Assembly (NCBI GenBank): GCA_904502235.1
Contig: CAJGDP010000010.1
Span: forward strand, 1-52,920
DNA from: an uncultured Bacteroidaceae bacterium
GTDB taxonomy: Bacteria; Bacteroidota; Bacteroidia; Bacteroidales; Bacteroidaceae
Length of the DNA: 52,920 nt
Reading direction: 5' to 3'
Shown piece after piece: positions 36,034-44,818 of this stretch. The position numbers and the translations under genes are program-made. Under the pieces are notes generated by a model, which made no database searches, was not told where the DNA came from, and saw only the letters and a program-made list of their open reading frames with translations. Position 1 is the stretch's first letter; the number at the start of each line of letters is the position of its first letter.

Positions 36034-36041
36034 TATTTTTG
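36034..36041 (+). promoter_or_regulatory. Probable -7 box of the pilin-like gene
   Basis: TATTTTTG fits TAnnTTTG and lies 34 bases before the ATG at 36076; the expected -33 region is only T-rich. Confidence 0.5.
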
Positions 36042-36075
36042 CGACACGAAAATAATAAATAAAAAATATATAACA

Positions 36076-36921
36076 ATGAAAAACCTATTTAAAGTACTCT
36101 TGCTTGCACTCGTTGTTGTTTTGGCAATTGTCAATGTCCGCAGTGTCATGAGTCCTATCAAATTCGAGGAGATGCGTGCAAAACGCGACAGCGCAGTAAT
36201 CAACCGTTTGATCGACATCAAGAATGCCGAAGTTGAGTATTACAGAGCCAACGGTAAGTACACCAACAGTTTTGAGACACTTATAGACTTTGTTAAGACA
36301 CAGAAGATCTATACAGTAAAGAAAGCGTTTGAACTCAACGACCGCCAGCTTGAGAAGGTTGTTGAAATCGAGAAGAACAGAAAGAAGGTTAGAGAGCTTA
36401 CATTGTCGGCTGACGATGCAGACCGTATCTTCCTTGAACTCTTGAAGGAGGCTGAAAAGAAAAACGACTGGAAGGTTATTGACGAAATCACAGCTTTGAA
36501 CGTAGCCGGTGGCGATTTGCGTAATTTCCGTCGCGATACCACATGGGTTGCATTGATTGATACACTCTATCACAGCGCAGACTTCCCCGTGGATTCATTG
36601 CCTTATATTCCTTACGGTAACGGCGAAAAGTTCACACTTCTCACAGACAGTATCTCAAAGGCTGGTGGCGGTTACACCCAGTTGTTCGAGGCAAGAGCCG
36701 ATTTCGACCAGTACCTTAAAGGTATCAACGACCAGGAGTACGACAACTTCATCCTCGGTGTAAAGAAAAAGGTAACTCAGGTTCGCCGTGAACCAATTCT
36801 CAACGAGAAGGGTGAGCCCACATACGATGAAAACGACGAGGAGGTTGTAAAGATTATTCCATGCCGTCGCGTTGGTAGCGTTAAGGAAGCCAACAACAAC
36901 GCCGGTAACTGGGAATGGTAA
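36076..36921 (+). CDS. Membrane-anchored protein with a pilin-like N-terminus
   Basis: Function unknown. The 281 residues start with a short cytoplasmic stretch and one hydrophobic helix (about 5-25), then MSPIKFEEMRAKRDS, AVINRLIDIKNAEVEYYRAN and GKYTNSFETLIDFV. This series resembles the region after the anchor helix in type II secretion pseudopilins and type IV pilins (helix, then A-x-x-x-Y, then G-x-Y). A charged helical segment follows, then a beta-rich C-terminus ending NNAGNWEW. No prepilin peptidase cleavage motif is obvious. It is the first gene of a run with DUF3822 and rsmD, 13 bases before DUF3822. Confidence 0.75.
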   Translation: MKNLFKVLLLALVVVLAIVNVRSVMSPIKFEEMRAKRDSAVINRLIDIKNAEVEYYRANGKYTNSFETLIDFVKTQKIYTVKKAFELNDRQLEKVVEIEKNRKKVRELTLSADDADRIFLELLKEAEKKNDWKVIDEITALNVAGGDLRNFRRDTTWVALIDTLYHSADFPVDSLPYIPYGNGEKFTLLTDSISKAGGGYTQLFEARADFDQYLKGINDQEYDNFILGVKKKVTQVRREPILNEKGEPTYDENDEEVVKIIPCRRVGSVKEANNNAGNWEW

Positions 36922-36934
36922 TTACAAGCAATCC

Positions 36935-37735
36935 ATGACAAAGGATAACATACAGAAAAAAACATTATCCATTCGTATAAGTACGAATGGATTTTGTTTT
37001 TGCATCCATGCCCCGGCACTCTCCGACTCCATTGAATATTTCACCTATAAGCCGGATATTGAACGTAGCCTTGCTGCAAATCTTCAGGCTGCATTCGAGA
37101 GCTGTCCGCTGGTAAACAAAGAGGAAGAGTACGACATAAAAGCCATTGTCGAAACCGGTGAGTACACATGCATTCCTGCCGAACACGACAATGCCGATGA
37201 CTACAAGCAAATCTTCAAATATTGTTTCCCCAAAGAGCAGGACGTTGAAATCATTGCAAACAGACTGAACACATATGGTTTCACAATACTTTTTCCTGTA
37301 GAAAACAGCATTCATGAAACCATACAGAATTTCGGCAATGTAACATTCTACACCCCCGCAAGCATTATAATGAGCTATCTCAGCTACAAGCCAATAGAGA
37401 GAGAGCAATATATGCTGACCTACCTTTACAACGACTTTGCCTTTATTCTCACCATGAAGAACGGCAAGGTGGGATTGTCGAACATATTCAGGAAAGAGGA
37501 GAAGGAAAACACCCTTTTCTACCTGCTCAGCATCTGGAAAGAACAAGGCATGTCGCAGACCGAGGATTATCTTTACCTTTGCGGAGACAGCAGTATCGAA
37601 GAACTATCCTTATCTGCCGGAAAATTCATAAAGAACATCAGACGAATAAATCCCAACGAACTGTTTTCGCCTAGTCTGCTGAACAGGATAGGCGGGATAC
37701 CATTTGACCTGCAAGCACTCATACTATGCGAATAA
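36935..37735 (+). CDS. DUF3822 family protein
   Basis: Function unknown. I choose the ATG at 36935 (MTKDNIQKKTLSIRIS); the longer open frame would overlap the preceding gene. The 266-residue cytoplasmic-looking protein fits DUF3822 in length, in its start with a beta strand and ISTNGFCFC, and in its central NVTFYTPASIIMSYL segment. The pattern of two related halves suggests an actin-like (ASKHA) fold, which I cannot confirm. The last 10 bases overlap rsmD, so the two are translationally coupled, as is usual in Bacteroidetes. Confidence 0.85.
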   Translation: MTKDNIQKKTLSIRISTNGFCFCIHAPALSDSIEYFTYKPDIERSLAANLQAAFESCPLVNKEEEYDIKAIVETGEYTCIPAEHDNADDYKQIFKYCFPKEQDVEIIANRLNTYGFTILFPVENSIHETIQNFGNVTFYTPASIIMSYLSYKPIEREQYMLTYLYNDFAFILTMKNGKVGLSNIFRKEEKENTLFYLLSIWKEQGMSQTEDYLYLCGDSSIEELSLSAGKFIKNIRRINPNELFSPSLLNRIGGIPFDLQALILCE

Positions 37736-38256
37736 TAAGCGGAAAATACAAAGGACGCCATTTTGACATTCCACGCAGTTTCAAGGCACGTCCCACAACA
37801 GATTTTGCAAAAGAGAACCTCTTCAACATTCTCAACAATATGGTGGATTTTGAAGAGCTGAAAGCACTCGACCTTTTTTCGGGAACAGGCAGCATAAGTC
37901 TTGAACTTCTTTCAAGAGGATGCCTGGAGGTAACATCAATCGAGATGGACACACTTCATTTCAGTTTCCTTAAAAAATCACAGGCTACACTCAACGACAG
38001 GAACTGGAGAATCATCAGAGACGATGCCCTGCGCTTCATCCGCAGATGCACCGCCCAGTACGACCTTATCTTCGCCGACCCTCCATACGCACTCAAAGAA
38101 CTCGGCGAAATCCCAAATATGATTTTAAGCGGTAACATGCTGAAAGAAGGAGGACTGTTTGTCTTTGAACATGGCAAGGATTATGACTTTTCACAACACC
38201 CACGCTTCGTAAGACACATTGCCTATGGCAGTGTAAATTTCAGTTTCTTCGAATGA
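37726..38256 (+). CDS. rsmD: 16S rRNA (guanine(966)-N2)-methyltransferase
   Basis: S-adenosylmethionine-dependent enzyme modifying G966 of 16S rRNA. The 176-residue protein starts MRIISGKYKGRHFDIP as in the family, has the RPTTDFAKENLFNIL segment, the cofactor loop LFSGTGS (50-56), and the catalytic DPPY at 118-121. Length is normal. It overlaps the DUF3822 gene by 10 bases and is convergent with cardiolipin synthase 14 bases away. Confidence 0.96.
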   Translation: MRIISGKYKGRHFDIPRSFKARPTTDFAKENLFNILNNMVDFEELKALDLFSGTGSISLELLSRGCLEVTSIEMDTLHFSFLKKSQATLNDRNWRIIRDDALRFIRRCTAQYDLIFADPPYALKELGEIPNMILSGNMLKEGGLFVFEHGKDYDFSQHPRFVRHIAYGSVNFSFFE

Positions 38257-38269
38257 AGAAACTGTTTTT

Positions 38270-39688
38270 TTACATCAACGGCGACAACAAGCGTGCAGTT
38301 GATTCCAGGCAACGTCTGCCAAATGGACGCTGACGATGCTCACTCAAGGAAAGTTGCGTGCAATTCTTTGTATCGTCGATAAAACAGTTCTTGAGAGTTT
38401 GTGCTACACTCTTGTCATAGACAAAGGCACTTACCTCGAAGTTATAGTAGAAACTGCGATAATCAAGGTTTACCGAACCCACAGAGGATATGTAATCATC
38501 ACAAACAATACACTTGCTGTGAATGAGCCCAGCCTTATAAAGATATACCTTCACACCCACTTTGAGCAGGTCGCCCAGATAGGATCTTGAGGCGTATCCA
38601 GCAAGTCTGCTGTCGCATTGCTCGGGAATCATAAGTCTGACATCAACACCCGACAACGCCGCACTCTTCAATGCCAGCATAAACGACTCGTTCGGCATGA
38701 AATAAGGTGTCTGCAGATATACGTAATTACGGGCAGATGACAACAGTTTCACAATTCCGCTCATCAATGTGCGAACCTCTCCCACCGGATTCGATGTAAC
38801 CACCTGCATCCATCCGGCACCACCCTGTTGCTGTTGGGGGAAATACCTTTTTCCGCTGACAAGCGAATGGTTTGCAAAATACCAGTCCACCAAAAAAGCG
38901 AACTGCAGTCCCTGCACCGCCATACCACGCACAAGCATCATTGTATCGCGCCAGTATCCCCAGACTCCACCTGTTATATATCTGTCAGCGATATTGCAAC
39001 CACCCACGAAACCGGTCTTTCCATCTATAATGACCAATTTGCGGTGATTACGGAAATTCACTTTGTTTGAAAATACCGGCAGGCGAACCTTAAGAAAAGA
39101 TTCTACATAGACACCGGCAGAGCGCATATCTTCGAAAAACTCCTTATTCACCTTCCAACAGCCTACGCTGTCATATATAAGACGTACCTCTACGCCCTGA
39201 CGTGCCTTGTGCATCAATAGATCACGGATGGAACGTCCGAAATCATCGTCCTCAAAGATATAGAAGAGCATGTGTATATGTTCCTGAGCCTTCTCAAGTT
39301 CACTCATAAGCATGAGAGCAAACTTCTTTGTATCGGCAATAACCTCTATGCTCTCTGCCGGCAAGGCGTATGCCGAAGCCGTATTACGGAAAAAAGAGTG
39401 CAAGGCAGAATATTCCTGTGGCAAAGAAGGTATACACCTGCTTACATTGGCAGAAAGATTACGTTGGTTTATCTGCGACATAAGGCGTTTGCCTATAAGC
39501 CTTTCCTTACGTTTGTCGCGGCCGAAAAAGAAATAGAGCAGCATACCGAGCACCGGCAGAAAAAGCAACACCATGACCCATGCCAACGTCTTTACGCTGT
39601 CACGGTTCTTAAGTACCACGTTTATTATAAGGATTACTGCAATGATGCTGTATATCCACCCAAGGATTACACCTATACTGAAACTCAC
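38270..39688 (-). CDS. cls: Cardiolipin synthase
   Basis: Membrane phospholipase D-type enzyme that joins two phosphatidylglycerols to make cardiolipin. In 472 residues, two N-terminal membrane helices (about 5-25 and 36-55) are followed by two HKD motifs: His215-Lys217-Asp222 and His390-Lys392-Asp397 (HSKCIVCDD). Both motifs are intact and length is usual. It is a single minus-strand gene between rsmD and the TonB-type receptor gene. I see no clear promoter. Confidence 0.95.
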   Translation of the reverse strand: MSFSIGVILGWIYSIIAVILIINVVLKNRDSVKTLAWVMVLLFLPVLGMLLYFFFGRDKRKERLIGKRLMSQINQRNLSANVSRCIPSLPQEYSALHSFFRNTASAYALPAESIEVIADTKKFALMLMSELEKAQEHIHMLFYIFEDDDFGRSIRDLLMHKARQGVEVRLIYDSVGCWKVNKEFFEDMRSAGVYVESFLKVRLPVFSNKVNFRNHRKLVIIDGKTGFVGGCNIADRYITGGVWGYWRDTMMLVRGMAVQGLQFAFLVDWYFANHSLVSGKRYFPQQQQGGAGWMQVVTSNPVGEVRTLMSGIVKLLSSARNYVYLQTPYFMPNESFMLALKSAALSGVDVRLMIPEQCDSRLAGYASRSYLGDLLKVGVKVYLYKAGLIHSKCIVCDDYISSVGSVNLDYRSFYYNFEVSAFVYDKSVAQTLKNCFIDDTKNCTQLSLSEHRQRPFGRRCLESTARLLSPLM

Positions 39689-39812
39689 ATCTCTCTGTTT
39701 TGAATTTCCGCTAAGATACGAATAAATAACAAGAATCCGGCAAGCGATTGTTCAAAATATCAACAAGCACTCACCGGAGAATTATTCTATAGATAATCAT
39801 GTCCATTTTCCG

Positions 39813-42770
39813 TTAGAACGGACGGCCGCCGCCCATTCCCGGAGGAGGTGTAAATCCTGCAGGTGGCGGTCCTTGCGGTGGAGTTACCCCTTGCGGCATA
39901 CCGTATTCACGTGCGGTCTTGCCTTTCTTATCGTTGCTACCGGCAGTGTTATTGAACTTATAAGAGAGATTCAACATAAAATAGCTGTATATTGCATTCG
40001 ACTCGCTGTCCCTACGGTAGAGAGCCTCAACAACACGGCTTATGTTGCTCTGCTGTTGCAGAATGTCGAACAACTGCAAAGAAACAGTAAGAGCATTCTT
40101 GGGCAAGAAGCTTGCCGATGCCTGCGCATTCCATATAAGTTCATCGGTATTGGCATTAGGATCGCTATAACCGCGACGGCTGCTCATAGAAAGGTTTGTC
40201 GATAACTTGATATTCCACCATGGAAGGTTGTAGTTGAAACTTGGACCGTATGAGAAGTTGAACACATTCATCTTATCCTCGGGCTGTGCTGTGGATTTTG
40301 AATGTGAATAACTGAAGAAACCATTCAGAGATATGTCCCAACTGTCGGTGCGGTAGTTCGCCATAAGGCGTTCGCTTACATTCACGGTCTTTGCAATGTT
40401 CTTTACACTTCCTGCAACGCCTTTCATGCTTATGTAAGATACTCTGTTTGAGTAACGTCCGTCGGTATGTGTACTGTAAGTGAATTTTGTGTTTGCCGGT
40501 ATTGCCGAATTGAATACGAAACCAGCATTCACATTCCAGTTGCCGTTTATATTCTCGGGAGTTGTGGTTGTAGCACCTGTGAGTTCATTATATTCCGCTT
40601 TACGGGTAATTGAATTGATGGTGTTTGAATATCCGGCAAACACATTTATACCGCGCTGTGCATCGGTATTGTATGTATTGAAGAAGGCATTCACATTGTG
40701 TGTGAACGACGGCTTAAGACCTGGATTACCCTTTGTTATCTGCAAAGGATTGGAGTCGTCGGTAATGTCTATCAAATCGGTCATCGACGGCTGTGATGTT
40801 GAACCACGGTAACGGATGTTCAATGTAGTCTGCTTCGACCACTTGTAGCGGAAGCGGATATTTGGCGATATATAATTCAGGACCTTACGCTTGAAGACAT
40901 CATCAATGCCACGGTATTTGTAGTCGAGCGAAGTGAATTCGGGCAACCATCTTACACCGGCATTCAGGTTCATATTGCTTGTTACATAACGGAGCATAAG
41001 TCCTACATCGTGACGTTGTGTGCGATAAGTTGAATATCGGCTGAGTTCTCTGTCGAGATAGTCGATATAATTGTCGAGCAGTCCCGGACGTGTGAAATCA
41101 GGGCTTATATCCATTATATAATCAAGAGCCTCATCGAAATTGTATGTAGAGCGGTTACTGTTGTTGTAACTGTAGTTATAGCTATAGTTAAACTGCAGGA
41201 AAAGGTTCTTGAGCAACGGTTCGGTATAGCTCAAGCCTGCATTGTAGCTCCAGTTGTTTCCAGGAGTGGCAGAATAACGTTTCTGGAAATTATTATTTCC
41301 CACGGTCTGATAGTATTCAACATTGTTCACCGAGAAATTTTCGCTGTGGCTGTCGGCATACGAGAAGTTACCGCGGAAGGTAATGTTACGCCCCGGCTTA
41401 CCAAGACGGCGGTTCACCTGCAACCTTGTACTCAACGACAGATTATCACTCAAAGAGAGCGACTTGTTCTTGTTGTCGTTTACTGCAATACTTTCCAAAT
41501 CGTCAGACACCTCGCCATACTGCATCTTGTTGTAATCCGCTTCATAGTCAAAAGGATTGTCGTTGAATGTAGCTGAAAAGCTCTGGCTCCATGAATCGGA
41601 ATTTGAATAGCTTACAGATGGAGTGAATATGATATTTGTCAAAGTGTCGGGTTTCCATTCCAGGCGGAAATTGGCATTCAGCCTTGTTGAACCGTTAAGG
41701 TTACCGCTACGGCTGTTTGTGAACTGGTTACGTCCTATCTGTGGCATGAAAGTTTCTGTAGAACTCCAGTTCTGGATATCGTTCTTCACACGATTGCCAC
41801 GCACATTTCCACCGAACTCAATCTTGTCGTTTTCATAAGCAAAGTTGAAACCTGCCAACTTGGGAGCAGATATTCCGTTTCCACCGCCTCCGAATCCGCG
41901 TCCACGACCATCGGAGAAGCCTTGGTCACCCAAATTATTGGCAGACAACACAAGTGTATATTGCGCATTGTCGTTATAATAACTTGTGGTATTGCGTAAA
42001 CGGTACAGCAGATGTTCTGCGCTGAAATCGGTACCTCCACCGGCTTCGCTGTTCGAGAAGAAACCATCCGACACACCCTTTTTCATCTGCAGGTCGAGAA
42101 CAGTCTCCTCTTCACCATCATCGATACCTGTCATGCGTGTGAAATCACTCTTCTTATCATAGAATTTAACTTTATCCACAGCATCAACCGATATATTCTT
42201 AAGTGCAATATCCTTGTCTGTACCAAAGAAATCCTTGCCCTTCATAAGAATGCGGTTGACAGTCTTACCGTTAATCTTGATAGTACCATCCTCTGTTATT
42301 TCAACACCGGGATATTTCTTTATAAGTTCCTCGAGCATAGAACCTTCGGGCACACGGAATGCCGCCGTGTTATAGACAAGAGTATCCTCGGATGCAGTTA
42401 CAGGCGGAACCTCGGCTGTTATAAGCGCATGTTCAAGCATTATATCATCGGGCATCAATTTAATGACACCGCAATCGGTATTCTTTCCCTTGTTCACCAC
42501 CACATTCTGCTGTTGCGATACACACCCCACAAATGAGATGCGCAACAGATACTTGTCGGCAGGAGCCGTTATGGAGAACTTGCCTTCAGAGTCACTTGCC
42601 ACACCGGCCTTAAAGACCGTATCGGGCAAAGTAAACAACTGCAGCATTGCCGACTGTAAAGGCTTTGCTTCGTTTCCTTCCACCACAGTACCGCTCAAAG
42701 TTCCGTTTTTCTTTTGCGCAAAAACCGAAAGAGAACAGAACAGCATTATAAAAAACAGACGAAATCTCAT
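39813..42770 (-). CDS. Outer-membrane beta-barrel protein, TonB-dependent-receptor-like, with proline/glycine-rich tail
   Basis: The start at 42770 gives a signal peptide (MRFRLFFIMLFCSLSVFAQ); the longer frame upstream is not needed. The 985-residue product has a carboxypeptidase-regulatory-like domain (about 20-110), a plug-like domain with MLEELIKKYPGVEI and GTIKINGKTVNRILMKGKDFFG (seen as adjoining parts), and a large beta-barrel of the OMP_b-brl_3 type. After the last strand the chain continues for about 45 residues with repeated Pro and Gly, ending GMGGGRPF. No SusD partner is adjacent, so it is not a SusC. Substrate is unknown. Minus-strand -7-like box: TATTTTTG at 42880-42887. Confidence 0.9.
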   Translation of the reverse strand: MRFRLFFIMLFCSLSVFAQKKNGTLSGTVVEGNEAKPLQSAMLQLFTLPDTVFKAGVASDSEGKFSITAPADKYLLRISFVGCVSQQQNVVVNKGKNTDCGVIKLMPDDIMLEHALITAEVPPVTASEDTLVYNTAAFRVPEGSMLEELIKKYPGVEITEDGTIKINGKTVNRILMKGKDFFGTDKDIALKNISVDAVDKVKFYDKKSDFTRMTGIDDGEEETVLDLQMKKGVSDGFFSNSEAGGGTDFSAEHLLYRLRNTTSYYNDNAQYTLVLSANNLGDQGFSDGRGRGFGGGGNGISAPKLAGFNFAYENDKIEFGGNVRGNRVKNDIQNWSSTETFMPQIGRNQFTNSRSGNLNGSTRLNANFRLEWKPDTLTNIIFTPSVSYSNSDSWSQSFSATFNDNPFDYEADYNKMQYGEVSDDLESIAVNDNKNKSLSLSDNLSLSTRLQVNRRLGKPGRNITFRGNFSYADSHSENFSVNNVEYYQTVGNNNFQKRYSATPGNNWSYNAGLSYTEPLLKNLFLQFNYSYNYSYNNSNRSTYNFDEALDYIMDISPDFTRPGLLDNYIDYLDRELSRYSTYRTQRHDVGLMLRYVTSNMNLNAGVRWLPEFTSLDYKYRGIDDVFKRKVLNYISPNIRFRYKWSKQTTLNIRYRGSTSQPSMTDLIDITDDSNPLQITKGNPGLKPSFTHNVNAFFNTYNTDAQRGINVFAGYSNTINSITRKAEYNELTGATTTTPENINGNWNVNAGFVFNSAIPANTKFTYSTHTDGRYSNRVSYISMKGVAGSVKNIAKTVNVSERLMANYRTDSWDISLNGFFSYSHSKSTAQPEDKMNVFNFSYGPSFNYNLPWWNIKLSTNLSMSSRRGYSDPNANTDELIWNAQASASFLPKNALTVSLQLFDILQQQSNISRVVEALYRRDSESNAIYSYFMLNLSYKFNNTAGSNDKKGKTAREYGMPQGVTPPQGPPPAGFTPPPGMGGGRPF

Positions 42771-42858
42771 ATTTTCACTATTAAAATGATTACCCCGGGA
42801 ATTGTTTTCCATACACGAAATACCAATATTGAATTTGCATATCTCGCATATTTGTTGC

Positions 42859-42866
42859 TATTTTTG
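42859..42866 (+). promoter_or_regulatory. Possible -7 box upstream of the 132-residue protein
   Basis: TATTTTTG fits TAnnTTTG, with a TTTG 21 bases upstream. It is 90 bases before the start at 42957; a matching box on the other strand at 42880-42887 may serve the receptor gene. Confidence 0.4.
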
Positions 42867-42956
42867 CAAGATTATTCTGCAAAAATACAAAAAGTTTGTT
42901 TTTTATTGATAAAAAACGATGTTAACAACTTTTAAAAGCGGAAATATCAGCATGTT

Positions 42957-43355
42957 ATGAACAATAATGAGAAAAATCTGACAGAAAACCTACTCCGTAT
43001 TGTGGGAGCAAAAGAGGCAGACAAGAATTTCGGAGAGCCTTTCATAAAGGCTTTTGCCGCTTCAGCAACCGAGAGTTACGAAAAGATACTGATAGCCTCA
43101 TATACCTGTTCGCTTTTTCTTTCAACCTTCTTTCATAAATTCCCATCTGAAAAACTGCACACCTTTGTACACTACACAAAGCAGCACCATACACGATTCT
43201 CGTTCAACTGCGGAAAGTATGAAGAGATATTCTCACACATGAGCCCCGAGGAGTTGCTGGCAGTTTCCCTATTCGACAGGAACGGGAATACCATACAACA
43301 GAAATGCTCCAAACAGGACATCTTTGAAGCATTTGATTTCTACACCAATACATAG
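42957..43355 (+). CDS. Hypothetical protein of 132 residues
   Basis: I do not recognise a family. The product has no signal peptide. It contains a hydrophobic stretch (ILIASYTCSLFLSTFF, about residues 44-59) that could be a buried helix, then a basic and aromatic region (HTFVHYTKQHHTRFSFNC), and a C-terminal part with FSHMSPEELLAVSLFDRNGN. The mainly helical look suggests a small cytoplasmic protein. It sits alone on the plus strand, upstream of the structured RNA region and the sigma-like gene. Codon use is like that of the neighbours, and no alternative frame is better. Confidence 0.7.
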   Translation: MNNNEKNLTENLLRIVGAKEADKNFGEPFIKAFAASATESYEKILIASYTCSLFLSTFFHKFPSEKLHTFVHYTKQHHTRFSFNCGKYEEIFSHMSPEELLAVSLFDRNGNTIQQKCSKQDIFEAFDFYTNT

Positions 43356-43427
43356 TCAAAACCCATTCAACAAGAATTTATCTAAAAAAAACAGGGTTGT
43401 AGCGATACAATTTTGCCCGTTTGTGAT

Positions 43428-43435
43428 TATCTTTG
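43428..43435 (+). promoter_or_regulatory. Probable -7 box of the structured RNA
   Basis: TATCTTTG fits TAnnTTTG exactly and would set a start near 43440, just before the first helix. The expected -33 position has no TTTG. Confidence 0.55.
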
Positions 43436-43439
43436 CCGA

Positions 43440-43660
43440 CAAAGCAGAATGATTTACTGTTTTAATAGTCGGCATTAATTGCGGCTATGTATGAACTTAA
43501 TGGCTTTCAGGCTATTGCATTCACGGTAAAACGACCAAATTGACCAACGAACATGCAATGGGCACAAGAAGCCTACGCTTATGCGTGGGTGTGCTTATGT
43601 TCGTTCAGGTGCTTGGTCGTACCTTCTGTGAATAAGTACGCCCACGTCATTTTTATATTT
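43440..43660 (+). ncRNA. Candidate structured non-coding RNA in the 376-base gap before the sigma-like gene
   Basis: No protein frame fits this stretch, but it folds strongly. Hairpin I pairs 43465-43471 with 43482-43488. Hairpin II pairs 43499-43504 with 43511-43516. A long hairpin III is built from nested helices: 43519-43524/43628-43633, 43525-43527/43621-43623, 43531-43538/43613-43620, 43543-43554/43597-43610, 43562-43566/43590-43594 and 43572-43578/43583-43589, with short bulges between them. Pairs 43469-43484, 43502-43513 and 43574-43587 are G-U only if the plus strand is transcribed, which fixes the strand. CCCACG at 43641-43646 could also pair with the apical CGTGGG (43584-43589). A T-rich stretch (43649-43661) may end the RNA. 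It could be a known Bacteroidales RNA family (such as the Bacteroidales-1/6S class) or a leader of the next gene; I cannot decide. Confidence 0.65.
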
Positions 43661-43731
43661 TAGCGGAGCACCACCCCGTGAAAAGCACAGTAACAACCTT
43701 GAGTAAGCCATATTAAAGATTTAATTTATTC

Positions 43732-44367
43732 ATGCTACAGAAAAGAGAATATGCTCTATTGAGCGACAAAGAACTTGTTGACGGACTCACAGCTGTTCCG
43801 GCAAACAACAGACTTCATGAATATTTCTTTAAGGAGAAATGCAAGCACTTCCTGACATACATCTCAAACACCCTCTATAACGAGGATGATTGCAACATGC
43901 TCATGGGAGAATTATACGAATATCTTTCGAACGACAACTGGAAGATACTTAAAATGTGGGAGGGCAAGAACGGCTGTTCTCTCAACAGCTATCTTGCATC
44001 ATGCTCCATGCACTATTTCACCGGCAGGATAAAGGCTGAAAAGAAACGTTGCGACCGCGAAATGATACCATCCACTCCCGAGACCATAGAATACCTCAGC
44101 CACTTTACAGCCGAAGAAGAGAGTGAGCAACAACCCGTATGGGAAGCATACAAGATGCTCAAGGAACGCGACCGCATAATCCTGCGACAGCTGGTTATTG
44201 AAGAGAAGGACATGTTGGTTGCCGCACCGGTCATCTGGCCCTATATAAACAGCAACAAGGATATACACGAACTGTCACAGAAACATATACAGAGCACCAT
44301 AGCAATGGCAAAACATCGCGCATTGCTTGCACTGTTGAACAATCTTAAGAATCTGACAAAAAACTGA
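43732..44367 (+). CDS. Divergent sigma-70-family-like protein
   Basis: Probable ECF-type sigma factor relative of 211 residues. The N-terminal half (about 20-100) resembles region 2: YFFKEKCKHFLTYISNTLY, LMGELYEYLSNDNWKIL and SLNSYLASCSMHYF. A linker follows, then ERDRIILRQLV (about 145-155) as in the start of region 4. The usual second helix of region 4 is replaced by VAAPVIWPYINSNKDIHELS before IQSTIAMAKHRALLALLNNL, so the DNA-recognition part looks unusual. No anti-sigma gene is adjacent. The assignment is tentative. It follows the structured RNA and ends one base from the convergent GNAT gene. Confidence 0.65.
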   Translation: MLQKREYALLSDKELVDGLTAVPANNRLHEYFFKEKCKHFLTYISNTLYNEDDCNMLMGELYEYLSNDNWKILKMWEGKNGCSLNSYLASCSMHYFTGRIKAEKKRCDREMIPSTPETIEYLSHFTAEEESEQQPVWEAYKMLKERDRIILRQLVIEEKDMLVAAPVIWPYINSNKDIHELSQKHIQSTIAMAKHRALLALLNNLKNLTKN

Positions 44368-44368
44368 A

Positions 44369-44818
44369 TCATGCCTGCCCGGCATCAATCGGCATACGAT
44401 ACATATTTGTCTCCTTGGGTTCAAAACCACAGGAGCGGTATAGAGCATTTGCCACGATACGCGATGGACGCGAGGTAAGCATAAGAGTGCCACCACCCAT
44501 TTTCCCGGCAATGGCAATGGCATGCTCCACAAGCATACGTCCCAAAGAGTGTCCACGCATGGCAGCATCCACAACCACATCCTCTATCCACATCTTGCAC
44601 CCCGTGGGAGCATCATAAACTCCAAGTGTGAGCATTCCTGCCACAACGCCATCATATTCTGCAAAGAAAAGATGCGTTGAAGAAGAGCCTGCAATACGTG
44701 CAAGGTGCTCATAAGTAAATGTACTAGGCGAAGACGACAACTGCACCAACAGACGGTTTACAACGTCAACATACTCTTCTCGAGCCTCTGTTACCTCAAA
44801 AATCCTTATACCTTCCAT
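44369..44818 (-). CDS. GNAT family N-acetyltransferase
   Basis: Acetyl-CoA-dependent acetyltransferase fold, 149 residues; substrate unknown. The start at 44818 (MEGIRIFEVTEA) overlaps the stop of the upstream GHL10 gene (TGATG), so the two are coupled. The conserved motif A has IEDVVVDAAMRGHSLGRMLVEHAI (about 80-103, quoted in part) and the C-terminal motif is ANALYRSCGFEPKETNMYR. No further domain is present. The convergent sigma-like gene ends one base away, with no terminator between the two. Confidence 0.9.
   Translation of the reverse strand: MEGIRIFEVTEAREEYVDVVNRLLVQLSSSPSTFTYEHLARIAGSSSTHLFFAEYDGVVAGMLTLGVYDAPTGCKMWIEDVVVDAAMRGHSLGRMLVEHAIAIAGKMGGGTLMLTSRPSRIVANALYRSCGFEPKETNMYRMPIDAGQA

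Noticed and set aside
36872..36934. Longer N-terminus for DUF3822
   Set aside because: It would overlap the preceding gene by 50 bases and add residues that look like a shifted reading of its C-terminus.
43440..43660. tmRNA, RNase P RNA or SRP RNA as identity of the structured RNA
   Set aside because: The conserved core sequences of these RNAs are not recognisable. A 6S or Bacteroidales-1 identity remains possible but unproven.
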